DNA of 5,292 bases, from assembly GCA_023264755.1 (NCBI GenBank), contig JAHFVB010000382.1:1-5292 (forward strand). The letters are read 5' to 3'. Shown here one piece after another: positions 1-4,622 of the stretch. Made by a program: the position numbers and the translations under genes. Every line of letters begins with the position of its first letter. Position 1 is the first letter of the stretch. A model generated the notes under the pieces. It saw only the letters and a program-made list of their open reading frames with translations. It was not told the DNA's origin and ran no database searches. Source of the stretch: Mycobacterium sp. GTDB taxonomy: Bacteria; Actinomycetota; Actinomycetes; Mycobacteriales; Mycobacteriaceae.

Positions 1-291
1 GAGTTGGCATTCCACCACGCGCCGCAACGCTTCGACGGGTGGTCCGCAGTCCGGCTCGGCGTGGTCGATGGCGGCAACGCTGAGGGCGTGCACGTGAAGG
101 GCGAGCGCCCGCAGCAGCTCCGAGCGTTCGGCGAAGTAGCGATGCAGGGTGCTGCGACCCACCTCGGCGGCGGTGGCGATGTCGGCCAGCGATGCGGTCG
201 GGTGCTCGGCGAGTACCGACATGGCCGCCTCGAGGATCGCCCGCCGGGTCCGAGACCGCGGGCCACCGTCATTCGACTGCGACACTGCCAT
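1..291 (-). CDS. TetR-family transcriptional regulator, N-terminal part (cut by window edge)
   Basis: Reading the minus strand from the ATG at 291-289 gives 97 codons that run off the left edge. Residues about 12-60 form a TetR-type DNA-binding domain: an opening helix with R-x-R-R-A-I-L-E-A-A, then L-A-D-I-A-T-A-A-E-V-G-R-S-T-L-H-R-Y-F, the helix-turn-helix with its characteristic Y-F end. The ligand-binding C-terminal domain is outside the window, so the inducer cannot be guessed. An in-frame TAA lies 24 nt upstream of the ATG. GTG (297) and TTG (300) are alternative starts, but the ATG lies 7 nt after a TACATT -10 box, which fits a leaderless mRNA. A palindrome overlying the promoter suggests autorepression. 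Any target gene probably lies further left. The family call is firm; the function is unknown. Confidence 0.9.
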   Translation of the reverse strand, partial: MAVSQSNDGGPRSRTRRAILEAAMSVLAEHPTASLADIATAAEVGRSTLHRYFAERSELLRALALHVHALSVAAIDHAEPDCGPPVEALRRVVECQL

Positions 292-298
292 GCCCACC

Positions 299-329
299 AA
301 TGTAGCACTGACTTACCAAAGTGGGACAA
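299..329 (-). promoter_or_regulatory. Predicted leaderless promoter of the left TetR gene
   Basis: On the minus strand a TTGTCC -35-like hexamer (329-324) is followed after 19 nt by TACATT (304-299). With GCTACA (306-301) as the -10 the spacing is 17. TACATT is separated from the ATG by 7 nt, so transcription would begin at or next to the start codon. The -35 element lies inside the palindrome at 322-339. This is inferred from sequence only. Confidence 0.5.
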
Positions 330-339
330 TAGTGTCCCA
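322..339. promoter_or_regulatory. Palindromic operator, probably for the left TetR regulator
   Basis: TGGGACA-ATAG-TGTCCCA is a perfect inverted repeat with 7-bp arms and a 4-nt spacer. It lies 31 bp upstream of the TetR start codon and covers the predicted -35 region. Size, symmetry and position suit a TetR dimer repressing its own promoter. No second copy was seen in the window. It could also affect yqeY, which starts about 120 bp to the right on the other strand, but its distance from that promoter argues against direct repression. Confidence 0.65.
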
Positions 340-449
340 TTGGTCGGGTGGTCAACCCGTTCGACGCGGGCGGGGGAGCGGGCGCACCGCCCGCGACCGG
401 ACCTGGCGACGGCGGCCAGGATTGACAACGTAGCGGTGCGCCGGCCGAG

Positions 450-462
450 TAGCGTCTAGCGC
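450..462 (+). promoter_or_regulatory. Predicted leaderless -10 element of the yqeY-like gene
   Basis: TAGCGT (450-455) lies 7 nt before the ATG at 463, the spacing expected if the transcript starts at the start codon. No Shine-Dalgarno-like AGGAG is present in the preceding 20 bases. A consensus-like TTGACA sits at 422-427, but the 22-nt gap to the -10 is too long for a standard promoter, so the -35 contact is uncertain. Confidence 0.45.
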
Positions 463-927
463 ATGGCGGAACTCAAGGATCGGCTGCGCGAAGACCTGAA
501 GACGGCGATGAAGGCGCAGGACAAGTTGCGTACCGGGACGCTGCGGATGCTGATCGCGGCCATCCAGGCGGAAGAGGTTTCTGGCAAGCAGGCGCGTGAG
601 CTATCCGACGACGAGGTGCTCAAGGTGCTGGCCCGCGAATCGCGCAAACGTGGTGAGGCCGCGGAGATCTACGTGACGAACGGCCGCGGCGAGCTCGCCG
701 CCAACGAGCGGGCCGAGGCCACCGTCATCGACGAATACCTGCCGACCCAACTCAACGACGACGAGTTGGCCAACGTCGTGAACACCGCGATCGCCGAGGT
801 GGCCGAGCAGCTCGGGGAGCGCCCGCACCAGAAGCACATGGGCACGGTGATGAAGGCCGCCATCGCGATCGCAGGTGGCAAGGTCGACAGCGCCCGGCTC
901 TCGGCCGCGGTGAAGGACCGGCTCTAG
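463..927 (+). CDS. GatB/YqeY domain-containing protein
   Basis: This gene encodes 154 residues, the usual length of stand-alone YqeY proteins, which resemble the C-terminal tRNA-interacting domain of the amidotransferase subunit GatB. Family signatures are visible: an N-terminal helical L-K-x-A-M-K-A-Q-D-K-L-R-T-x-T-L-R-M-L segment (residues 12-30), R-K-R-x-E-A-A-E-I-Y (61-70), E-Y-L-P-x-Q-L (91-97), and H-M-G-x-V-M-K (125-131) followed by G-G-K-V-D. It should be a soluble cytoplasmic protein. The family is often proposed to act in tRNA metabolism, but its exact role is not settled. The ATG is preceded by a leaderless-type -10. Its TAG stop shares the palindromic CTAG with the stop of the convergent CDF gene, so the two coding regions overlap by 4 bp. 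It is complete, with no sign of damage. In M. tuberculosis, as I recall, the counterpart is Rv3688c. Confidence 0.93.
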   Translation: MAELKDRLREDLKTAMKAQDKLRTGTLRMLIAAIQAEEVSGKQARELSDDEVLKVLARESRKRGEAAEIYVTNGRGELAANERAEATVIDEYLPTQLNDDELANVVNTAIAEVAEQLGERPHQKHMGTVMKAAIAIAGGKVDSARLSAAVKDRL

Positions 928-2051
928 GTCGCACCCGCTCTGCTAGGCCCCGGCTCGACGGCCGAAGCTGCAGCAGCCGTTGATGTTTCGGGGTGATGCT
1001 CGGTCGCCGGGTAGGCGTGGACGAGGGCCGACGACAGTTTCGGGACGGCGTGGGTGAGCGTGTGCTCGGCTTCGTGGGCGATGCGATGCGCCTCGTTCAG
1101 GGTGGTGGCGGGATCGATGTCCAGTTCGGCGTCGGCGTGCAGCCGGTGGCCGATCCAGCGCATCCGCACGCTCCGGACGTCGGTGACCCCCGGTTCGGCG
1201 GCCAGGGCTGCCTCGGCTGCCTCGACGAGCGCGGGATCCACGCCGTCCATGAGCCGCCGGAACACGTCGCGCACCGCGGTCCGCAGCACGGCGAGGATGG
1301 CCACGGTGATGAGCAGCCCGATGATGGGGTCGGCCAGTTGGAAGCCCAAGGCCACACCGCCGGCGCCGAAGAGCACTGCCAGCGAGGTGAATCCGTCGGT
1401 GCGGGCGTGTAGTCCGTCGGCGACCAGCGCGACCGAGCCGATGCGGCGTCCCACGCGGATGCGGTAGATCGCGACGACTTCGTTGCCGAGGAAGCCGATC
1501 AGTCCGGCCGCCGCGACCCAGCCGACGTGAGTGATCGGGACGGGGTTGATCAGGCGGCGGATGGATTCGATGCCGGCGATGAGTGCGGAGAGCGCGATCA
1601 TGGCAATCACGAACAGTCCGGCGATGTCCTCGGCCCGACCGAAGCCGTAGGTGTAGCGCCTGGTGGCGGCCCTGGTGCCAATCGCGAACGCGATCCACAA
1701 GGGGATGGCGGTCAGGGCGTCGGAGAAGTTGTGGATGGTGTCGGCCAGCAGCGCGATCGAGCCCGACAACGCGACGATGACGACCTGGGCGACCGACGTG
1801 GCGACCAGGACGAGCAGGCTGAGCTTCACCGCGCGGATGCCGGCAGCGCTGGATTCCAGGGCTCCGTCGATGCTGTCGGTGGTGTCGTGACTGTGCGGAG
1901 CGAACACTTCGCGCAGTGCGGCGCCGACCTTGCCGCCCGGGCCGTCGTGATCGTGGCCGTGGCCGTGGCCGTGGCCGTGGCCGTGGCCGTGGCCGTGGCC
2001 GTGGCCGCCGTGATCGTGGCCGTCGTGGTGGTCGTGTTCGTCGTGGGTCAT
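924..2051 (-). CDS. Cation diffusion facilitator (CDF) metal exporter, His-rich N-terminus; likely Ni/Co efflux
   Basis: The protein has 375 residues. Residues 1-36 contain 16 histidines, including eight His-Gly pairs (17-32), probably a cytoplasmic metal-buffering tail. Six membrane helices follow, at about 76-96, 98-124, 142-162, 177-197, 205-230 and 234-257. The CDF transport-site residues are present as H-x-x-x-D in helix 2 (H107, D111) and again in helix 5 (H215, D219), so the protein should exchange protons for divalent metal. The C-terminal dimerisation domain (about 270-348) holds further possible ligands (H302, H305, D307). From memory it closely resembles M. tuberculosis Rv2025c, the exporter repressed by KmtR, including a shared A-P-H-S-H-D segment (51-56). 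Its ATG overlaps the kmtR stop as ATGA, with GAGG 9 nt upstream, so translation is probably coupled. A longer in-frame reading back to 2450 runs inside kmtR and is rejected. Nickel/cobalt is inferred from the regulator; zinc is possible. Confidence 0.92.
   Translation of the reverse strand: MTHDEHDHHDGHDHGGHGHGHGHGHGHGHGHGHDHDGPGGKVGAALREVFAPHSHDTTDSIDGALESSAAGIRAVKLSLLVLVATSVAQVVIVALSGSIALLADTIHNFSDALTAIPLWIAFAIGTRAATRRYTYGFGRAEDIAGLFVIAMIALSALIAGIESIRRLINPVPITHVGWVAAAGLIGFLGNEVVAIYRIRVGRRIGSVALVADGLHARTDGFTSLAVLFGAGGVALGFQLADPIIGLLITVAILAVLRTAVRDVFRRLMDGVDPALVEAAEAALAAEPGVTDVRSVRMRWIGHRLHADAELDIDPATTLNEAHRIAHEAEHTLTHAVPKLSSALVHAYPATEHHPETSTAAAASAVEPGPSRAGAT
1956..2003 (-). repeat. In-frame hexanucleotide tandem repeat, (CACGGC)x8
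   Basis: Eight uninterrupted copies of CACGGC on the coding strand encode (His-Gly)8 in the N-terminal tail of the CDF exporter. The flanks are also His/Asp/Gly-rich but degenerate. Because the unit is 6 bp, gain or loss of copies changes the number of His-Gly pairs without shifting the frame. Confidence 0.97.
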
Positions 2052-2470
2052 GAGCGTTGGCCTCGTCGGATTGGGTGTGGCTCGGCGTCGGTGGTGCCGG
2101 GGTGCAGGGTGGCGAGCTCGGCGGCGTCCCGGTGATGGCCGGGCACGCCCGGTCCGGCGTGCTCGGCGTTGAAGACCGCGTCGGTGACGAGTTGTCCGAT
2201 GTGGTCGTTGTCCAGGCTGTAGAAGATGGTGGTGCCCTCGCGGCGGGTCCGGACCAGGCGCGCCATCCTCAGCTTGGCCAGGTGCTGCGACACCGAGGGG
2301 GCAGCCTTGCCGACGTGGGCGGCGAGCTCGGTGACCGATAGCTCCCGGCCGACCAGCGCCCACAACACCTGAACCCGGGTCGCGTCGGCGAGCATGCGAA
2401 ACACCTCGACGACCAGGTCGACCTGGTCGTCGGGGAGCCGGCGCCGGCAAGCTCCGTTATCTGCATTCAT
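2048..2470 (-). CDS. kmtR: KmtR-like ArsR/SmtB-family nickel/cobalt-sensing repressor
   Basis: This 140-residue winged-helix repressor has its recognition region at about 43-80: L-S-V-T-E-L-A-A-H-V-G, then A-P-S-V-S-Q-H-L-A-K-L-R, then a wing R-T-R-R-E-G-T-T-I-F-Y. From recall of M. tuberculosis KmtR (Rv0827c), the two proteins are alike along most of their length. The residues reported as its metal ligands (H88, E101, H102, H110, H111) correspond at a constant +2 offset to H90, E103, H104, H112 and H113. It should therefore bind DNA in the apo form and let go when Ni(II) or Co(II) binds. The start at 2470 is chosen because the alignment with KmtR begins there (M-x-A-D), and it sits 6 nt after a TACTAT -10 box. 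An upstream start at 2563 would add 31 residues across the promoter. The stop overlaps the exporter's ATG. The tail after about 118 is variable. The exact metal has not been tested here. Confidence 0.92.
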   Translation of the reverse strand: MNADNGACRRRLPDDQVDLVVEVFRMLADATRVQVLWALVGRELSVTELAAHVGKAAPSVSQHLAKLRMARLVRTRREGTTIFYSLDNDHIGQLVTDAVFNAEHAGPGVPGHHRDAAELATLHPGTTDAEPHPIRRGQRS

Positions 2471-2479
2471 GCGCAGATA
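2458..2479. promoter_or_regulatory. Probable KmtR operator
   Basis: TATCTGC and GCAGATA form perfect 7-bp inverted arms around an 8-nt spacer (22 bp overall). The site overlaps three bases of the predicted -10 box (2477-2482), the transcription start and the ATG (2470-2468). A repressor bound here would block RNA polymerase directly. Length and A/T-rich outer ends fit ArsR/SmtB operators. Since kmtR and the exporter are one operon, this single site could control both. Confidence 0.7.
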
Positions 2480-2482
2480 GTA
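2477..2482 (-). promoter_or_regulatory. Predicted -10 box of the kmtR-CDF operon, leaderless
   Basis: TACTAT (2482-2477 on the minus strand) lies 6 nt before the kmtR ATG, and there is no ribosome-binding sequence between them. No good -35 is seen at the expected distance; the sequence there is GGCGTT. The short distance predicts an mRNA beginning at or within a base or two of the ATG. Confidence 0.55.
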
Positions 2483-2550
2483 GAGCGGTGGGGCGGCCGA
2501 ACGCCAGCTCGCCGTCGCGAGGCCGTGGCCTGCGCTCGGGGCGATTTCGT

Positions 2551-2578
2551 TGACGGCCGTCATTGACGAACGTCAATG
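2551..2578. promoter_or_regulatory. Tandem palindromic operators for the second TetR regulator
   Basis: Two TGACG-N2-CGTCA palindromes lie side by side: TGACGGCCGTCA at 2551-2562 and TGACGAACGTCA at 2564-2575, with starts 13 bp apart. The second extends to an 18-bp site, CATTGACG-AA-CGTCAATG (2561-2578). The extended site contains the TTGACG -35 hexamer of the promoter at 2563-2592. Two sites at this spacing suit two repressor dimers on nearby faces of the helix. The natural candidate is the TetR protein encoded 21 bp downstream. Confidence 0.7.
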
Positions 2579-2592
2579 AGTGCGGTTACGGT
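2563..2592 (+). promoter_or_regulatory. Promoter of the TetR-diiron operon, leaderless
   Basis: TTGACG (2563-2568), an 18-nt spacer and TACGGT (2587-2592) form the best-looking promoter in the window. The ATG at 2599 follows 6 nt after the -10, so the transcript should start at or very near the start codon. The -35 lies inside the second palindrome, so bound repressor would exclude RNA polymerase. Confidence 0.65.
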
Positions 2593-2598
2593 GCGCGG

Positions 2599-3225
2599 AT
2601 GAAGTCGCCCAACGCCGTCGCCGACGCCGCAGCAGCCGGAGGCGTGCGGCAGGTCCGCATGCAGGAAACGCGGGCCAGGCTGTACGAGGCTGCCCTGGTC
2701 GAGATCGGGCGGTCCGGAATGGCCGGGGCCGACGTCACCGCCATCGCGAACGCGGCTGGAGTCGTACGTGGCACGTTCTACTTCCACTTCCCGACCAAGG
2801 AGCACGTCCTGGTCGAGCTGGAAGTCACCGAAGAGGCCAGGATCGTCGCCGAACTCGACGGCGCACAGCCCGCCACCGAGGACCTGGTGTCGGTGCTATC
2901 GCTCCTGGTTCGCCAGGTGGTCGTCTCCGAACAGCGCCTGGGTCCAGTGGTCTTCCGCGAGATGTTGGGGTTGCACTTCTCCGCGAACCGGCCGGGGGAA
3001 GACGACGTGTCGGAACACCCCCTGGCGGAGTTCGTCATCGCAGCGATCACGTCCGCACAGCAGTCCGGCCGAGTGCCCGCGGAGGCGGACGCCGCCGAAC
3101 TCGGAGTGTTCTTCCTGACCGGGCTCTTCGCGCTACTGGCGACGGGCGCGCACGCCTCGGCGCCGGCGGACGCCGTCATGGATCGCTACGTCAGCACCAT
3201 CGTCAAGGGAATGGAGACACGATGA
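2599..3225 (+). CDS. TetR-family regulator of the adjacent diiron-protein gene
   Basis: This protein of 208 residues is of normal TetR length. The DNA-binding domain covers about 22-72: Q-E-T-R-A-R-L-Y-E-A-A in helix 1, A-D-V-T-A-I-A-N-A-A-G-V-V-R-G-T-F-Y-F-H-F in the helix-turn-helix, then P-T-K-E-H-V-L. The rest is a helical ligand-binding and dimer domain, with a hydrophobic segment near 167-182 (L-G-V-F-F-L-T-G-L-F-A-L-L-A) that probably packs at the dimer interface. The start at 2599 is preferred over an in-frame ATG at 2563 because the promoter's -10 lies between them and ends 6 nt before 2599. The stop overlaps the next gene as ATGA, so the two are co-translated. It probably represses its own operon through the palindromes at 2551-2578 and responds to a small molecule, perhaps the substrate of the diiron enzyme. 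The ligand is unknown. Confidence 0.92.
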   Translation: MKSPNAVADAAAAGGVRQVRMQETRARLYEAALVEIGRSGMAGADVTAIANAAGVVRGTFYFHFPTKEHVLVELEVTEEARIVAELDGAQPATEDLVSVLSLLVRQVVVSEQRLGPVVFREMLGLHFSANRPGEDDVSEHPLAEFVIAAITSAQQSGRVPAEADAAELGVFFLTGLFALLATGAHASAPADAVMDRYVSTIVKGMETR

Positions 3226-4046
3226 ACGACACCAGAATCGACGGCTACCGGGACTTCCTCCGTAGGCGCGACGGTGAGGCCGACCTGCTCAACCGCCGCT
3301 TGGCCAATCGCGAGCACTTCTTCGCCGACCTGGAAGCGCACCCCGTCCGATCGGTCCAGCCCGCCGATCGGACGACCTTCCTGCGCAACATGCGCCGTCG
3401 CAAACCCGAACCGGGCCTGGACCGCAAGATGCTGTTCCTGTTGGCGACGGCCAAGCTCAACCAGGCCGAACGCTTCGGGGTCGGACTCGGGGAAACCTAC
3501 GGCCTCAACAGCGACGAGCAGCTCCCGCCCGAGCGCGTCTATCTAGAGCTCGAAGAGCACTACCACACCCGCCTGCTGGCCTACGTGCTCGACGTCTTCG
3601 ACCTGACGTTCCACGTGGTGCCACCACCGTTCGTCATGCGCCAGTTCGTCAAGACCGGGGTCTTCCTGCCGGAGCGGCTGGGCTTCGTCTTCGTCGGGGC
3701 AGCGGAAATGGCCGGCTGCATCATGTTCGACGAACTGCGCCGCATCGGCGTGGAACTCTTCGCCGACGAACCCGAAGTCTGCGAACGGGTCGAGCGGCTC
3801 TACGCGGAAATCCTCACCGACGAGGTCGGACACGTCGGCTACTGCGCGTCGCGGTGCACACGGGCCGAACGCGCCGTCATGCGTTGGCTCTACCCGCGAA
3901 TCGGACGGATCTTCGCCCACCAGACCGCCGAGCTCGGCCTGCTCATCGAGCCCGACCGATTGCACGCGCGGCTCGACCGGCCCTTCGTCGTCGAGGAACT
4001 GACCGCCGGACTGACCAACGAGACCTATCTGGTGACGCATCCCTGA
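3222..4046 (+). CDS. Uncharacterised ferritin-like protein, probable diiron oxidase/oxygenase
   Basis: The protein has 274 residues, is soluble and mostly helical, and matches no family I can name. Its charged pattern fits a four-helix bundle with two metal-binding halves. Helix A carries E83 (A-E-R-F-G) and helix B has E112-x-x-H115 within E-L-E-E-H-Y-H. Helix C has E162 (A-A-E-M-A-G) and helix D has E201-x-x-H204 within T-D-E-V-G-H-V-G-Y. The order E, ExxH, E, ExxH is that of carboxylate-bridged diiron enzymes such as rubrerythrins, AurF-type N-oxygenases and MiaE-type hydroxylases. Between B and C lies a hydrophobic stretch with P-P-P-F (134-137), perhaps part of a substrate pocket. There is no signal peptide or membrane helix. 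The start has GGAG 5 nt upstream and overlaps the TetR stop (ATGA), making it the only other gene in that operon. Oxygen chemistry is likely; the substrate and reaction are unknown. E83 could be replaced by E91. Confidence 0.8.
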   Translation: MNDTRIDGYRDFLRRRDGEADLLNRRLANREHFFADLEAHPVRSVQPADRTTFLRNMRRRKPEPGLDRKMLFLLATAKLNQAERFGVGLGETYGLNSDEQLPPERVYLELEEHYHTRLLAYVLDVFDLTFHVVPPPFVMRQFVKTGVFLPERLGFVFVGAAEMAGCIMFDELRRIGVELFADEPEVCERVERLYAEILTDEVGHVGYCASRCTRAERAVMRWLYPRIGRIFAHQTAELGLLIEPDRLHARLDRPFVVEELTAGLTNETYLVTHP

Positions 4047-4076
4047 GTAGGTCGGTCGGGTATCCGCCCGATACAG

Positions 4077-4108
4077 AAAAAGACCCCGACCAGAAGTTCT
4101 GGTCAGGG
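4077..4108 (-). terminator. Intrinsic terminator of tRNA-Pro
   Basis: On the minus strand CCCTGACCAG pairs with CTGGTCGGGG (10 bp including one G-U pair) around an AACTT loop, followed by TCTTTTT. It begins 22 nt past the tRNA 3' end. Read on the plus strand the same hairpin has no T-run, so the U-tract serves only the minus strand. It may still slow transcripts leaving the diiron gene, which ends 30 bp away and has no U-tract terminator of its own. Confidence 0.88.
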
Positions 4109-4130
4109 CCTGTGATCTGCACCAACGCGG

Positions 4131-4204
<74 letters not shown>

Positions 4205-4218
4205 CGTAGAGCCACGAC

Positions 4219-4249
4219 AGCGTATCGCACCGGGTCAGCTCGAAGCCAA
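4219..4249 (-). promoter_or_regulatory. Possible tRNA-Pro promoter
   Basis: On the minus strand TTGGCT (4249-4244) and TACGCT (4224-4219) are separated by 19 nt; an overlapping GATACG would give 17. Transcription would begin about 7-8 nt before the tRNA. The match is modest, and nothing else in 4205-4427 looks like a clear promoter or RNA gene. Confidence 0.35.
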
Positions 4250-4427
4250 ACGCGGGCCCGTCGTGAGCGCTGTCACGGTTGCACCGGCCCGAGGTGGGTA
4301 GCCGAAGAGCACGTTGAAATGCGGTGACGCGATTCACCCTGGGAATCGGGGATGAATGTAGATGTCAGAGCCGTTGATCACACTGAACGCGTGCGACACG
4401 AACCACCATCGACAAGGGGGGCTGGAG

Positions 4428-4622
4428 ATGACCGGATTGGGAGCGGCGATCTACGGGGGATTCTTTGTGTTGGCGGCGTTGTGGCTGTTCCTGACCTCGG
4501 ATTACGCCGGCCTGCGCCGTGAGGATCAGGGCCAGGAGCCCGAGCGTTCGAACTCCGCCAATACCGCGGTCGACTCCGAGGGGTCGAGCCCGTGGCTGTT
4601 GAGCCACTCGGCGTCGAAGTAG
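4428..4622 (+). CDS. Possible small single-helix membrane protein
   Basis: This reading frame encodes 64 residues and I recognise no family. Residues 5-23 are one hydrophobic helix ([18 protein letters not shown]). The polar, unstructured-looking tail rich in E, S, D and Q should lie in the cytoplasm if the arginines at 30-31 follow the positive-inside rule. The ATG at 4428 is preferred over an in-frame ATG at 4362 because AAGGGGGG, a good ribosome-binding sequence, lies 6 nt upstream of it and the added residues look unlike protein. From residue 33 onward the gene is antisense to the end of the Cds1-like gene, a 97-bp overlap, so the tail may be partly forced by the other coding strand. It is real if the helix and ribosome site are not coincidence. 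No function is proposed. Confidence 0.5.
   Translation: MTGLGAAIYGGFFVLAALWLFLTSDYAGLRREDQGQEPERSNSANTAVDSEGSSPWLLSHSASK

Noticed and set aside
1956..2003. CRISPR or other spaced repeat array
   Set aside because: The copies are contiguous 6-bp units inside a coding region, with no spacers.
1527..2135. Plus-strand frame with a long alternating Val-Ala run
   Set aside because: It is the reverse complement of the (CACGGC)8 repeat and the CDF coding region; the CDF frame has full family motifs.
2052..2450. N-terminal extension of the CDF protein
   Set aside because: It reads through kmtR in another frame and is Arg/Pro-rich; the ATGA junction at 2048-2051 gives the natural start.
2580..3221. 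Arg-rich in-frame extension upstream of the diiron protein
   Set aside because: It is an out-of-frame reading of the TetR gene. The coupled ATG at 3222 has a ribosome site and starts the sensible protein.
4276..4302. SigF-like promoter (GGTTG ... GGGTAG) upstream of the small ORF
   Set aside because: The spacing is short (about 14 nt), the first box is imperfect, and it lies over 120 bp from the start; it is likely chance.
4323..4347. Short inverted repeats (GGTGA-N6-TCACC; GATTC-N7-GAATC)
   Set aside because: The arms are only 5 bp and overlap each other, as expected by chance; no riboswitch or terminator features accompany them.
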